Below, in pieces: positions 49,136 through 58,216 of a stretch of DNA of 64,000 bases. The number at the start of each line of letters is the position of its first letter. The stretch's first letter is position 1. The notes below the pieces were generated by a model, which saw only the letters and a program-made list of their open reading frames with translations, was not told where the DNA came from and searched no databases. This DNA comes from Micromonospora kangleipakensis (GTDB lineage: Bacteria > Actinomycetota > Actinomycetes > Mycobacteriales > Micromonosporaceae). The stretch is from assembly GCF_004217615.1 (NCBI RefSeq), contig NZ_SHLD01000001.1:2604001-2668000 (forward strand), read 5' to 3'. The translations under genes and the position numbers were made by a program.

Positions 49136-49669
49136 TTACTTGTCGTCGACCGGCATGGGGCAGGAGCCGGGAGGCGCCACCGGCGAGCCGAGGTCACCGA
49201 GGGACTGGTTGACCTCGGTGGTGGTGGCCAACTGCTGGAAGCCGTTGCCCAGGACCACGTCGACCGTGTCGTCCTTGCGCTTCGGGTCGTACGCCCGCTC
49301 GGCGTTGTTCAGAAAATAGGCCCGCAGCAGGTGCGCGGAGCCGACGCCCTTCGGCCCGAAACGGAGCACGGCGACGTCGTCGACGCCCTTCGCGGCGTTG
49401 CCTTCCTTCTTGACCTGGAACTTACGGTTGCGGAAGTCGTCGGCCACGCTGCCGGCCAGGCCCGCCTCGTCGGTGGCGTTGTAGACGTTGATTTTGACGT
49501 CCTTCGGCTCGCGCAGGGTCACGTCGGCCAGCGGCCAGCCGTCGGGGCAGCCCTCCGCCGTGCCCACCTTGCCCTGGCTGTCGCGTACCAGGGCGACGAC
49601 GACGAAGACCAGGGCGAGGACCGCCAGCAGACCGACGACAACGAGTGCCCGCACTCGCGCAAAACTCAT
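49136..49669 (-). CDS. cei: Envelope integrity protein Cei-like (LytR C-terminal domain)
   Basis: The 177-residue protein has one N-terminal membrane helix (ALVVVGLLAVLALVFVVVAL) and an extracellular LytR_C domain with VKINVYNATDEAGLAGSVAD, VAVLRFGPKG and VDVVLGNGFQQL. In M. tuberculosis the equivalent gene beside suhB (Rv2700) is Cei, needed for envelope integrity. The ATG at 49669 has GGGGAGC upstream. It is divergent from the DUF4193 gene. Confidence 0.85.
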   Translation of the reverse strand: MSFARVRALVVVGLLAVLALVFVVVALVRDSQGKVGTAEGCPDGWPLADVTLREPKDVKINVYNATDEAGLAGSVADDFRNRKFQVKKEGNAAKGVDDVAVLRFGPKGVGSAHLLRAYFLNNAERAYDPKRKDDTVDVVLGNGFQQLATTTEVNQSLGDLGSPVAPPGSCPMPVDDK

Positions 49670-50086
49670 CTGGGCGCTCCCCGGACGTGTTGGGTGGCGG
49701 CGGCCGCTTGGCGGTCGGGCCGCCCCGCCGGCCGTCGAGTACGCCGCTGAGGTTAACGGTTGTCCGGCCGTCGCGTGGAAACAGTCCGACATGCCGGCGC
49801 GCCATCCGGGAACCGGGTACTACTACCCCTATCTTCGTGTCGCCTGAGTCACATTGGGAACAACTTCGGGCGCAGGGGCGTACATCTCTGGCGCGAGGGC
49901 GGTATACATGCCTCGCCCAAAGGGGGGGTAGGTTCCGCGCTTGCTGGGGAGTTTCTCTGGCGGACTCGGCTCACCGGTCCTGGGGTCGGGTGACCGACAC
50001 AAATGGTGGCCGGCCAGTGGAACCGAAACAGCGTCGCCCGGCGTTACAACCGGAAGCGACCATATCGATATGGGAGAGTGAAACCG
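49670..50086. other. 417-bp divergent intergenic region
   Basis: This lies between cei and the DUF4193 gene. It holds no gene I can support. It must carry both promoters, but I see no clear -35/-10 pair. A weak hairpin around 49890-49922 and a run of seven G at 49923-49929 are the only structural features. Confidence 0.4.
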
Positions 50087-50383
50087 ATGGCCACCGACTA
50101 CGACGCCCCGCGTCGCGACGAGGTCGACCTCGGCGAGGACAGCCTCGAAGAGCTCAAGGCCCGGCGGGTCGACTCACAGTCGGGCGCCGTGGACGTCGAC
50201 GAGGCCGAGGTGGCCGAGAGCTTCGAGCTGCCCGGCGCCGACCTGGCCGACGAGGAGCTCACGGTCAAGGTCCTACCGATGCAGCAGGACGAGTTCCGGT
50301 GCGCCCGCTGCTTCCTGGTCCACCACCGCAGCCAGCTGGCGGTCGAGCGCAACGGCGAGCTGATCTGCCGCGAGTGCGTCTGA
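50087..50383 (+). CDS. DUF4193 family protein
   Basis: The 98-residue acidic protein begins MATDYDAPRRDE, carries LEELKARR and ends with a zinc ribbon, CARCFLVHHRSQLA then CRECV. The family is actinobacterial and lies beside cei and dut in mycobacteria (Rv2699c). The fold suggests binding to the transcription or translation machinery, but this is not shown. The ATG at 50087 has GGGAG about ten bases upstream. Confidence 0.92.
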   Translation: MATDYDAPRRDEVDLGEDSLEELKARRVDSQSGAVDVDEAEVAESFELPGADLADEELTVKVLPMQQDEFRCARCFLVHHRSQLAVERNGELICRECV

Positions 50384-50518
50384 CCGCGACGCGTGTCACC
50401 GGCGGCGGCCTCCACGACGGGGCCGCCGCTGTTCGAGTCGCCGTGCGGCGGCGGCGGGAAGCTGCTTGACTCGTAATGGGCGGTTTCGATGCCGGCGGAA
50501 CTCCGGGAGGTCGGACGG

Positions 50519-51436
50519 GTGAGCGAGCGCAGCGAGCGGGCTGGTGGACCCGGCGCCGAAGACACCGACGGGCGTCCCGGGCAGGCTCCGGTGACCAGTT
50601 CCCACGCCTCGGGCAGGCCCGGCGCACCGGTCACCGCCGGTGGTGTCGTGGCTGGGCGGGATGTGCGGGATGATGACGCCGACCAGCTCGGCGCCACCGT
50701 GGCTGCGCTGACCGCGGACGACATCGAGCCGACCCGCCGGCGGCAGCTGCTCACCCGGCTGGTCAACCAGGCGCTCAAACAGGCGCGAGCCCGCGGGCTC
50801 GCCGACCTGTTCAAGCCGAAGGCCGCCGTCGGCTGGATGGTGGATACCGTCTCCGACGTCGCCCCGCGCGTGCCGATCCGGGACCTGGCCACCCTGCGCC
50901 GGCACATCCCCGGGCTCGACGACGAGGCGTTGGCCGATCGGCTGATCCGCAACGCCGCCCGGGCCACCGCCGGGGTCGGTGCCGCCGGTGGCGGCGTCGC
51001 CACGGTCGAGTGGGCCGTCACCCCGACCCTGCTCTCCGCACCCGTGCTGCTGGCCGCCGAGACCGTCGCCGTCGCCGCGATCGAGCTGAAGCTGATCGGC
51101 GAGCTGCACGAGGTCTACGGTGTGCCGTTGCCCACCGGTGGCACCCAGCGCACCGTCGCCCTGGTGCAGTCCTGGGCCAGCGGGCGGGGGATCAACCCGA
51201 TGATGCCGGGGGTGGGGGTGAGCGCCGTGCTCGCCAACGGCACCCGCAAGCAGCTGCGGGACACCCTGCTCAAGCGCTTCGGCCGTAACCTGACCACGCT
51301 CGGGCCCTTCCTCACCGGTGCCGCGGTGGCCAGTTATCTCAACCGCCGGACCACCCTGGCCGTGGCCGACGAGCTCCGCAAGGACCTGCGGAGGAAGGGG
51401 CGCGAGCTGCCCGGAGCGCGGCCCGCGCTGCCCTGA
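50519..51436 (+). CDS. Conserved hypothetical protein, weakly EcsC-like
   Basis: The 305-residue protein has a disordered N-terminus (first 50 residues, Gly/Pro-rich), helical segments (RRRQLLTRLVNQALKQARAR) and a hydrophobic glycine-rich region (AGVGAAGGGVATVEWAVTPT, LLAAETVAVAAIELKLIGEL) recalling the EcsC family. A basic tail follows. The GTG at 50519 has GGGAGG (50505-50510) eight bases upstream; ATG 50489 is possible. It is not in the mycobacterial version of this locus as I recall it. Confidence 0.7.
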   Translation: MSERSERAGGPGAEDTDGRPGQAPVTSSHASGRPGAPVTAGGVVAGRDVRDDDADQLGATVAALTADDIEPTRRRQLLTRLVNQALKQARARGLADLFKPKAAVGWMVDTVSDVAPRVPIRDLATLRRHIPGLDDEALADRLIRNAARATAGVGAAGGGVATVEWAVTPTLLSAPVLLAAETVAVAAIELKLIGELHEVYGVPLPTGGTQRTVALVQSWASGRGINPMMPGVGVSAVLANGTRKQLRDTLLKRFGRNLTTLGPFLTGAAVASYLNRRTTLAVADELRKDLRRKGRELPGARPALP

Positions 51437-51452
51437 GCCCCGGGCTCCGGCG

Positions 51453-51480
51453 CCGGGCGCGGCCCGGCCGGGGCGCCCGG
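51453..51480. terminator. Hairpin between 51436 and the DUF3093 gene
   Basis: CCGGGCGC (51453-51460) pairs with GCGCCCGG (51473-51480) between converging genes. Confidence 0.5.
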
Positions 51481-51495
51481 ATCGGGACGATCCGT

Positions 51496-51996
51496 TCAGG
51501 CGGCGTCGCGGGCCGCCATGATCGCGGCCGCCAGCTCGACCGGGTGCCGGGAGCTGACCACCCAGAACGGGGTCGGGTCGGCCGGGTCGTCCAGCACCAC
51601 CTGGACCGCGCCGCCGACCCAGGGTCGCTGCACGACGAAGGCGAGCGGGTCGGCCCCCACGCCGAGCACCTCGCGGCGGCCGGCGGCGTCCAGCGGGACG
51701 GCGTCGGCGACGAACCGCACCGGCAGGCGGGCGTCGTCCACCCGCAGCTCGCCGTCGTGGACGGCGACCCGGATCCGGCCCAGCCACCACAGGGCGGCCA
51801 CCGCCGCCGGCAGCAGCAGCACGAAGGGCAGCCAGGAGCGCAGCCCGGTGGCGCCCATCCAGAGCTCGGTGGCGAGCAGCCCGGCCAGGCCGAGCCCGGC
51901 CAGCCAGTACCACCAGGGCAGGCCGAGCCGCTCGGCGTACGCCGGGGGCGCCGCCGACGGGGCCGGGGCGGACGACGGGGATGGCGACAGGCTCAC
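51496..51996 (-). CDS. DUF3093 family membrane protein
   Basis: The 166-residue protein has two N-terminal membrane helices ([39 protein letters not shown]) and a cytoplasmic beta-rich domain ending [15 protein letters not shown], typical of DUF3093. It is divergent from dut, as in mycobacteria (Rv2698). The GTG at 51996 lies six bases after TACCCT, a leaderless arrangement. Confidence 0.9.
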   Translation of the reverse strand: MSLSPSPSSAPAPSAAPPAYAERLGLPWWYWLAGLGLAGLLATELWMGATGLRSWLPFVLLLPAAVAALWWLGRIRVAVHDGELRVDDARLPVRFVADAVPLDAAGRREVLGVGADPLAFVVQRPWVGGAVQVVLDDPADPTPFWVVSSRHPVELAAAIMAARDAA

Positions 51997-52002
51997 AGTT
52001 CG

Positions 52003-52008
52003 AGGGTA
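52003..52008 (-). promoter_or_regulatory. -10 box of the DUF3093 gene (TACCCT)
   Basis: On the minus strand TACCCT is six bases before the GTG and no ribosome site is present. Confidence 0.5.
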
Positions 52009-52078
52009 CGGCGCACGACCGGCCCGCCAACCGGCAGGATGGCAGGGTCACCCGAGGACCGGACGGAAGAGGAAGACC

Positions 52079-52612
52079 GTGACAGACGTCGTACCCGTGC
52101 CCGTACGGCAGCTCGACCCGGAGCTGCCGCTGCCGGCGTACGCCCATCCCGGCGACGCCGGCGCGGACCTGGTGGCCGCCGCGGACGTCGAGCTGCCGCC
52201 CGGCGGGCGGGCCCTGGTCCCCACCGGGGTGGCGCTCGCGCTGCCGGAGGGGTACGTCGGGCTGGTCCACCCCCGGTCGGGGCTGGCGGCCAGGCTCGGC
52301 GTGACGGTGCTGAACGCGCCCGGTACGGTCGACGCCGGCTACCGGGGTGAGATCATGGTCAACCTGATCAATCATGATCGGGACGTGCCGGCGAAGATCA
52401 GCCGTGGCGACCGGATCGCGCAGCTCGTCGTGCAGCGGGTGGCGCGGGCCGAGTTCCAGCCGGTGGCCGAGCTGCCCGCGTCCCGGCGCGGCGCCGGCGG
52501 GCACGGATCGACCGGCGGGCACGCCGGGCTGGTCCCGGCCCCGGCCGACGCCGCCGGGCGGCGGGATTCGGCGGACCTGGCCGGCAGGCGGACGGAAGAG
52601 GTGGCAGGGTGA
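52079..52612 (+). CDS. dut: dUTP diphosphatase (dUTPase)
   Basis: Dut hydrolyses dUTP to dUMP, keeping uracil out of DNA and feeding thymidylate synthesis. The 177-residue protein has the five trimeric dUTPase motifs: [30 protein letters not shown] with the active-site region, [19 protein letters not shown] and the C-terminal [11 protein letters not shown]. About 30 extra residues follow motif 5. The GTG at 52079 has AGAGGAAG upstream. It is followed within 30 bp by the DUF3710 gene. Confidence 0.95.
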   Translation: MTDVVPVPVRQLDPELPLPAYAHPGDAGADLVAAADVELPPGGRALVPTGVALALPEGYVGLVHPRSGLAARLGVTVLNAPGTVDAGYRGEIMVNLINHDRDVPAKISRGDRIAQLVVQRVARAEFQPVAELPASRRGAGGHGSTGGHAGLVPAPADAAGRRDSADLAGRRTEEVAG

Positions 52613-52637
52613 GTGCGAACAGCGGAGGGTGGGCGCA

Positions 52638-53303
52638 GTGATCTTCTCCCGAAAGCGGGCCGGTGGCGCGCGGCACGCGCGTGACGAGCGGACCGCCGAG
52701 GTCCTCGACTCCTACGACGCCGAGGAGTCGAGCCCGGAGACGCCGTCCCGGGGCCCGTACGACGCCTCCGAGGCGCCCGACATGCCCCGGCTGGACCTGG
52801 GCAGCCTGCAGATCCCGGCGGTGCCCGAGGTCGAGGTCCGGGTGCAGGCCGACCCCCAGGGCGTGATCCAACAGGTCGTGCTCGTGCACGGGGAGAGCGC
52901 CCTGCAACTCGGCGTCTTCGCGGCGCCCCGCTCCGAGGGCATCTGGGACGAGGTGCGCGAGGAGATCCGGCAGTCGCTGTCCAACGACGGCGCCGCCGCC
53001 GACGAGGTCGAGGGGGAGTACGGCACCGAGCTGCGCGCCCGGGTCCGCACCCCGGACGGCCCGACCGACCTGCGTTTCGTCGGCATCGACGGGCCGCGCT
53101 GGATGGTCCGCGGCGTCTACCAGGGCGCGGCCGCCACCGACCCGACCGCGGCCGGCCCGCTGGCGGCCTGCCTCGACGGCCTGGTGGTCGACCGGGGGCA
53201 CGAGGCGAAGCCGGTCCGCGAGCCGCTGCCGCTGCGGCTGCCCCGCGAGATGGCCGAGCAGGCCACCCAGGAGAATCCCGCACCCGGCCAGCGCGAGGTC
53301 TGA
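52638..53303 (+). CDS. DUF3710 family protein
   Basis: The 221-residue acidic protein starts VIFSRKRAGG, has a disordered acidic segment (RTAEVLDSYDAEESSPE), and a folded core with LDLGSLQIPAVPEVEVRVQA and GIDGPRWMVRGVYQG, typical of DUF3710. Its position after dut matches Rv2696c. Function unknown. The GTG at 52638 has GGAGGG about nine bases upstream. Confidence 0.92.
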   Translation: MIFSRKRAGGARHARDERTAEVLDSYDAEESSPETPSRGPYDASEAPDMPRLDLGSLQIPAVPEVEVRVQADPQGVIQQVVLVHGESALQLGVFAAPRSEGIWDEVREEIRQSLSNDGAAADEVEGEYGTELRARVRTPDGPTDLRFVGIDGPRWMVRGVYQGAAATDPTAAGPLAACLDGLVVDRGHEAKPVREPLPLRLPREMAEQATQENPAPGQREV

Positions 53304-53519
53304 GGCATCCACACCGGGCCCGGTGCCGTCGGCTCCCGCCGGCGGCGCCGGGCCCGTCGCGTGCCGGCCGCCGCCGCCGTACGCCGGGCAGGTGGCCCCG
53401 TGGACGCGGGCTCCGCCGCGCGGCCGGAGCGGCGTACGCTGGCGGGACGGTTCCGGCATTCCGGGGCCGGGCCAGCGCCGGCGCGGACCGGCCAGCGTGG
53501 AGAGGGTGACGCGGAGGTC

Positions 53520-53900
53520 ATGACGACCGACGAGAGCCGGGTGTCGCTGCGGCGCATCCTGCAACGGCTCACCGCGAGCGAGGCCGAGATCGAGGCGCAG
53601 GAGCTGCGCCGGGAGAGCGCCCAGTCCGGCGGCATGCCGGCCCGGCAGTGCATGCGGGGCCAGGTGGTCTCGGTCGCCGGGCGGCTCCGCACGGTGGTCT
53701 ACACGCCCCGGACGAACCTGCCGACGCTGGAGGCGGACCTCTACGACGGCAGCGACGTGGTCACCCTGGTCTGGCTGGGCCGCCGGCACATCGCCGGCAT
53801 CGAGCCGGGCCGGCACCTCACCGCCCGCGGCCGGGTGGCCGTACGGGACGACCGCAAGGTGATCTACAACCCGTACTACGAGCTGGAGTCGCCGAAGTGA
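53520..53900 (+). CDS. OB-fold nucleic acid-binding protein
   Basis: The 126-residue protein has an N-terminal helix (LRRILQRLTASEAEIEAQEL) and an OB-fold with RGQVVSVAGRLRTVVYTPRT and ITV-like strands including GRHLTARGRVAVRDDRKVIY. It corresponds to Rv2694c in position. It may bind single-stranded nucleic acid. The ATG at 53520 is used because the family begins here; GGAGGT is very close to it. Its stop overlaps the DUF3159 gene (GTGA). Confidence 0.85.
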   Translation: MTTDESRVSLRRILQRLTASEAEIEAQELRRESAQSGGMPARQCMRGQVVSVAGRLRTVVYTPRTNLPTLEADLYDGSDVVTLVWLGRRHIAGIEPGRHLTARGRVAVRDDRKVIYNPYYELESPK

Positions 53901-54580
53901 CGACGGGACAGCCCCGGACCACCGAGCCGGAGACCGGGCCGCCGGACGACGGACGGCTGCCCAGCCTCGCCGAGCAGATGGCCGACCAGCTCGGCGGCTG
54001 GCGCGGCCTGGTCGAGTCGAGCATCCCCGTGGTGGTCTTCGTGCTCGCCAACGTGGTGGGCGAGCTGCGCCCGGCGGTCATCGCCTCGGTGGCGGTGGCG
54101 CTGCTCATCGCCGGCCTGCGGCTGGCCCAGCGCCGGCCGGTCCGGCACGCGGTCAACGGGCTCTTCGGCATCGCGATCGGCGCGGCCATCGCCTGGCGTA
54201 CCGGCGACGAGCGGGACTTCTACCTCCCCGGCATCCTCTACGGCATCGGCTACGGGCTCGCCCTGCTGATCTCGGCGGCGATCCGGCAGCCCCTGGTGGG
54301 CTGGATCTGGTCGGTGCTGGTCGCCAAGGGGCGCGCCGAGTGGCGGGGCGACCCGCGGCTGGTGCGCACCTTCACCCAGCTCACCGTGCTCTGGGGTGTG
54401 GTCTGGCTGGCCAAGGTGGGCGTGCAGGCCGGGCTCTACCTGGCCCACCAGGACACCGCGCTGGGCGTGGCCCGGCTGGCGCTGGGCTACCCGCCGTACG
54501 CGCTGCTGCTGCTCATCACGGTCTGGACGGTGCGTCGGGTGACCCGGGAGACCGCGCCGGAGCCGCTACCCGGCGCCTGA
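53897..54580 (+). CDS. DUF3159 family membrane protein
   Basis: The 227-residue protein has about five membrane helices, with SIPVVVFVLANVVGELRPAV and LFGIAIGAAIAWRTGDERDF characteristic of DUF3159. A soluble N-terminal segment carries LAEQMADQLGGWRGLVES. It matches Rv2693c in position. Function unknown. It is translationally coupled to the OB-fold gene. Confidence 0.92.
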   Translation: MTTGQPRTTEPETGPPDDGRLPSLAEQMADQLGGWRGLVESSIPVVVFVLANVVGELRPAVIASVAVALLIAGLRLAQRRPVRHAVNGLFGIAIGAAIAWRTGDERDFYLPGILYGIGYGLALLISAAIRQPLVGWIWSVLVAKGRAEWRGDPRLVRTFTQLTVLWGVVWLAKVGVQAGLYLAHQDTALGVARLALGYPPYALLLLITVWTVRRVTRETAPEPLPGA

Positions 54581-54586
54581 GCCCCG

Positions 54587-54613
54587 CCGCCGGCCGCCCG
54601 GGCCGGCCGGCGG
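54587..54613. terminator. Terminator between DUF3159 and ceoC
   Basis: CCGCCGGCC (54587-54595) pairs with GGCCGGCGG (54605-54613) around a nine-base loop between converging genes. Confidence 0.55.
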
Positions 54614-54632
54614 TGACACCCGCGGGCGCCCC

Positions 54633-55322
54633 TCAGCCCTTGCCGCGGGTGCGCTCGACGCTGTCCGGGCCGAGGATCACCGCGCGGACCTCGTCCTCCA
54701 CCTGGGCGGTGCACACGAAGACCAGCTCGTCGCCGGCCTCGATCGGGTCGTCCGGGCTCGGCACCAGCACCCGCTTGCCGCGCAGGATCGCCACCAGGGC
54801 GGCGTCCCGGGGCAGCGGCACCGCGTGGATCGGCTGGCCGACGTACGGCGCGGTGGGCGGCAGGGTGATCTCGACCAGGTTCGCCTCGCCCTGCCGGAAG
54901 GTCATCAGCCGGACCAGGTCGCCGACGGTGACCGCCTCCTCGACCAGGGCGGCCATCACCCGCGGCTTGCTCACCGCGACGTCGACGCCCCACTGGTCGG
55001 TGAAGAGCCACTCGTTCTCGGCCCGGTTGACCCGGGCGACCACCCGGGGCACCGCGAACTCGGTCTTGGCCAGCAGCGAGACCACCAGGTTGACCTTGTC
55101 GTCCCCGGTGGCGGCGACCACCACGTCGCAGCCGGCGAGGTTGGCCTCCTCCAGGCTGGCCAGCTCGCAGGCGTCGGCGAGCACCCAATCGGCGGCCGGC
55201 ACCCGGTCCGGGCGGAGCATCTTGGGCTGCCGCTCGATCAGCATCACCTGGTGGCCGTTGTCGATCAGCTCCTGGGCGATCGACCGGCCGACGTTGCCCG
55301 CGCCGGCGATGGCGATGCGCAT
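54633..55322 (-). CDS. ceoC: TrkA family potassium uptake regulator (CeoC-like)
   Basis: The 229-residue protein has an RCK/TrkA-N Rossmann domain with the NAD-binding loop IAIAGAGNVGRSIAQELIDN and acidic end of strand 2 (MLIERQ), then a TrkA-C domain (ANLVEITLPPTAPYVGQPIH). Such subunits gate potassium channels in response to nucleotides. It follows a second TrkA gene by two bases, so the two are cotranscribed and may form a hetero-ring. In M. tuberculosis the equivalents are ceoB and ceoC. Confidence 0.92.
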   Translation of the reverse strand: MRIAIAGAGNVGRSIAQELIDNGHQVMLIERQPKMLRPDRVPAADWVLADACELASLEEANLAGCDVVVAATGDDKVNLVVSLLAKTEFAVPRVVARVNRAENEWLFTDQWGVDVAVSKPRVMAALVEEAVTVGDLVRLMTFRQGEANLVEITLPPTAPYVGQPIHAVPLPRDAALVAILRGKRVLVPSPDDPIEAGDELVFVCTAQVEDEVRAVILGPDSVERTRGKG

Positions 55323-55324
55323 GG

Positions 55325-55990
55325 TCAGTGCCCTCCTTCCGGCGGCGTCGCCGCCACCGACGTGACCGAACCCGCGATGTCGTCGGTCACCAGCATGAAG
55401 ACCTGGTCGCCCTCCTGCACCACGGTGGAGGCGGTCGGCAGCATCCCGATCCCGAAGCGGATCAGGTACGCCACCCGGGCCCCGACGCCCTCCTCCAGCT
55501 GCCGCAGCGACCGGCCGATCCAGTCCTTGTGCACCGGCACCTCGACGATCGACACGGTGCTGGTCGGGTCCCGGAAGATCTCGACGTTCCCCTCGGGGAC
55601 CAGGTGCCGCAGCATCCGGTCGGCGGTCCACCGGACGGTGGCCACGGTGGGGATGCCGAGCCGCTCGTAGACCTGCGCCCGGCGCTGGTCGTAGATGCGG
55701 GCGGCGACCCGGGAGACGCCGAAGGTCTCCCGCGCCAGCCGGGCCGAGATGATGTTGGAGTTGTCGCCGCTGGAGACGGCCGCGAAGGCGTCCGCCCGCT
55801 CGATGCCGGCCTGGCGCAGCACCTCACCGTCGAAGCCGGCGCCGGTGACGGTGATGCCGGCGAAGTCGGGGCCGAGGCGGCGGAACGCGTCCGCGTCCTG
55901 GTCGATCACCGCCACCGAGTGCCCCCGGGACTCCAGGCTGTGGGCGAGGGTCGACCCGACCCGGCCGCAGCCCATGATCACGACATGCAC
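55325..55990 (-). CDS. ceoB: TrkA family potassium uptake regulator (CeoB-like)
   Basis: The 221-residue protein has the RCK N-terminal loop VVIMGCGRVGSTLAHSLESR, VAVIDQDADAF at strand 2 and VSSGDNSNIISARLARE, then a TrkA-C domain (TSTVSIVEVPVHKDWIGRSL). The GTG at 55990 has GGGAGGAG upstream. It is the first gene of the ceoB-ceoC pair and is divergent from the APC permease gene, suggesting that all three act in potassium homeostasis. Confidence 0.92.
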   Translation of the reverse strand: MHVVIMGCGRVGSTLAHSLESRGHSVAVIDQDADAFRRLGPDFAGITVTGAGFDGEVLRQAGIERADAFAAVSSGDNSNIISARLARETFGVSRVAARIYDQRRAQVYERLGIPTVATVRWTADRMLRHLVPEGNVEIFRDPTSTVSIVEVPVHKDWIGRSLRQLEEGVGARVAYLIRFGIGMLPTASTVVQEGDQVFMLVTDDIAGSVTSVAATPPEGGH

Positions 55991-56135
55991 GGTGTCCGCT
56001 CCTCCCACGGTGCTCCCCGGTGGGCCCGTCGTCTGCGAGCCTGCCACGTCCCCGCCGCGGGCGGGGGACCGACCGTACCGCGCGGGCGCGCGGAAGGTTG
56101 ATCAGGCACCCCCGACGGCCGGCGGGGGTTGGTCG

Positions 56136-56141
56136 TACCCT
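56136..56141 (+). promoter_or_regulatory. -10 box of the APC permease gene (TACCCT)
   Basis: TACCCT ends eight bases before the GTG at 56150. A short or absent leader is implied; no ribosome site is seen. Confidence 0.4.
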
Positions 56142-56149
56142 TAGCGCTT

Positions 56150-58216
56150 GTGGCCAGTCCCACCTCGCTGCTGAAGCGACTCCTCGTCGGTCGACCGTTC
56201 CGGTCCGACCGACTCCAGCACACCCTCCTCCCCAAGCGCATCGCGCTGCCGGTCTTCGCCTCCGACGCGCTCTCGAGCGTCGCGTACGCGCCGGACGAGA
56301 TCCTGCTGACCCTCTCCATCGCGGGGGCGTCGGCGTTCGTGTTCTCGCCGTGGATCGCGCTCGCCGTCGTCGTGGTGATGCTCACCGTGGTGGCCAGTTA
56401 CCGGCAGAACGTGCACGCGTACCCCTCGGGTGGCGGTGACTACGAGGTGGCCACGGTCAACCTCGGGCCGCGCGCCGGCCTGGCGGTGGGCAGCGCGCTG
56501 CTGGTCGACTACGTCCTCACCGTCGCCGTCTCGGTCTCCTCGGGCGTGGCCAACCTCGGCTCGGTGGTGCCCTTCGTGGGCACCCACAAGGTGATGATCG
56601 CGGTCCTCGCGGTGGCGGTGCTGACCGCGATCAACCTGCGCGGGCTGCGCGAGTCGGGGACCGCCTTCGCGATCCCCACCTACGGCTTCATCATCGTGAT
56701 GGTCGGGATGATCCTCACCGGGCTGGTCCGGGTCTTCGTGCTCGGCGACGACCTGCGCGCCCCCAGCGCCGACCTGGTGATCCGCCCGGAGCACAGCGTG
56801 GCCGGCTTCGCGCTGGTCTTCCTGCTGCTGCGGACCTTCTCCTCCGGCTGCGCCGCGCTCACCGGTGTGGAGGCCATCTCCAACGGGGTGCCCGCGTTCA
56901 AGGCGCCGAAGAGCCGCAACGCGGCCACCACCCTGCTGCTGCTCGGCACCATCGCGGTGAGCATGCTGGTCGGCATCATCTGGCTGTCCCGGCTCACCGG
57001 GCTCCAGTTCGTCGAGGACCCCTCGCAGATCGTCTCCGGGCCCGACGGGTACGTGCAGAAGACCGTCACCACCCAGCTCGGCGAGACGGTCTTCGGCTCC
57101 GGTTCGGCGCTGCTCTTCGTCGTCGCCGGGATGACCGCGCTGATCCTCTTCCTGGCCGCGAACACCGCGTTCAACGGCTTCCCGGTGCTCGGCTCGATCC
57201 TGGCCCAGGACCGCTACCTGCCCCGGCAGTTCCACACCCGGGGCGACCGGCTGGCCTTCTCCAACGGCATCGTCTTCCTCGCCGTCTTCGCGATCGTGCT
57301 GATCATCGGGTTCCAGGCCGAGGTGACCCGGTTGATCCAGCTCTACATCGTCGGCGTCTTCGTCTCCTTCACGCTTTCCCAGGCCGGCATGATCCGACAC
57401 TGGAACCGGCACCTGCGGACCGAGCGGGACCCGGAGGCGCGCCACCGGATGATCCGCTCCCGGGCCATCAACAGTTTCGGCATGGCGATGACCGGCATCG
57501 TGCTGGTCATCGTGCTGATCACCAAGTTCCTGCTCGGCGCCTGGATCGCGATCGCCGCGATGGCGGTGATCTACCTGCTGATGCTGGCCATCCGCCGGCA
57601 CTACGACCGGGTCGCCGCCGAGCTGGAGCCGACCGAGGCGCGGGGCGTGCTGCCCGCCCGCAACCACGCCATCGTGCTGGTCAGCAAGGTGCATCAGCCG
57701 ACCCTGCGGGCCATCGCGTACGCCCGGGCGACACGGCCGGACACGCTCACCGCGGTGACCGTGAACGTGGACGAGAAGGACACCCGCCAGCTCCAGGAGG
57801 AGTGGGAGCGGCGGGAGATGCCGGTCCCGCTGACCGTGGTCGACTCGCCGTACCGGGAGATCACCCGGCCGATCCTCAACTTCGTGGCCTCCACCCGCCG
57901 GGCGTCGCCGCGCGACGTGGTCACCGTCTTCATCCCCGAGTACGTGGTCGGCCGCTGGTGGGAGAACCTGCTGCACAACCAGAGCGCACTGCGGCTCAAG
58001 GGCCGGCTGCTCTTCGAGCCGGGGGTGATGGTGACCAGCGTGCCGTGGCAGCTCGCCTCGACCGCCAGCAAGAACCTGGACCGGCTGGACGCCACGCTCA
58101 CCCGCGGCCCGGCGCGCGGGCCGCGGGTCGCCCCGCGCAGCACCCTGCCGCCGACCGTCCCGCCGGTGGTCTCCGCGCCGCCCGGCGAGAGCGGCCCGGC
58201 CGGGGAGCGCCGGTGA
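56150..58216 (+). CDS. APC-superfamily permease, KimA-like potassium transporter candidate
   Basis: The 688-residue protein has about 12 membrane helices in the first 480 residues. The helix-1 region is LPVFASDALSSVAYAPDEIL, similar to KimA-type APC transporters, and VHAYPSGGGDYEVATVNLGP follows. The C-terminal 200 residues are cytoplasmic with a USP-like part (ILVSKVHQPTLRAIAYARAT pattern) and a Pro-rich end. KimA of Bacillus is a high-affinity K+/H+ symporter controlled by c-di-AMP. The divergent TrkA pair supports a potassium role, but an amino-acid substrate cannot be excluded. The stop overlaps the next gene (GTGA). Confidence 0.85.
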   Translation: MASPTSLLKRLLVGRPFRSDRLQHTLLPKRIALPVFASDALSSVAYAPDEILLTLSIAGASAFVFSPWIALAVVVVMLTVVASYRQNVHAYPSGGGDYEVATVNLGPRAGLAVGSALLVDYVLTVAVSVSSGVANLGSVVPFVGTHKVMIAVLAVAVLTAINLRGLRESGTAFAIPTYGFIIVMVGMILTGLVRVFVLGDDLRAPSADLVIRPEHSVAGFALVFLLLRTFSSGCAALTGVEAISNGVPAFKAPKSRNAATTLLLLGTIAVSMLVGIIWLSRLTGLQFVEDPSQIVSGPDGYVQKTVTTQLGETVFGSGSALLFVVAGMTALILFLAANTAFNGFPVLGSILAQDRYLPRQFHTRGDRLAFSNGIVFLAVFAIVLIIGFQAEVTRLIQLYIVGVFVSFTLSQAGMIRHWNRHLRTERDPEARHRMIRSRAINSFGMAMTGIVLVIVLITKFLLGAWIAIAAMAVIYLLMLAIRRHYDRVAAELEPTEARGVLPARNHAIVLVSKVHQPTLRAIAYARATRPDTLTAVTVNVDEKDTRQLQEEWERREMPVPLTVVDSPYREITRPILNFVASTRRASPRDVVTVFIPEYVVGRWWENLLHNQSALRLKGRLLFEPGVMVTSVPWQLASTASKNLDRLDATLTRGPARGPRVAPRSTLPPTVPPVVSAPPGESGPAGERR

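Noticed and set aside
49880..49930. Possible riboswitch before the DUF4193 gene
   Set aside because: The hairpin is weak and the known c-di-AMP riboswitch elements are not recognisable.
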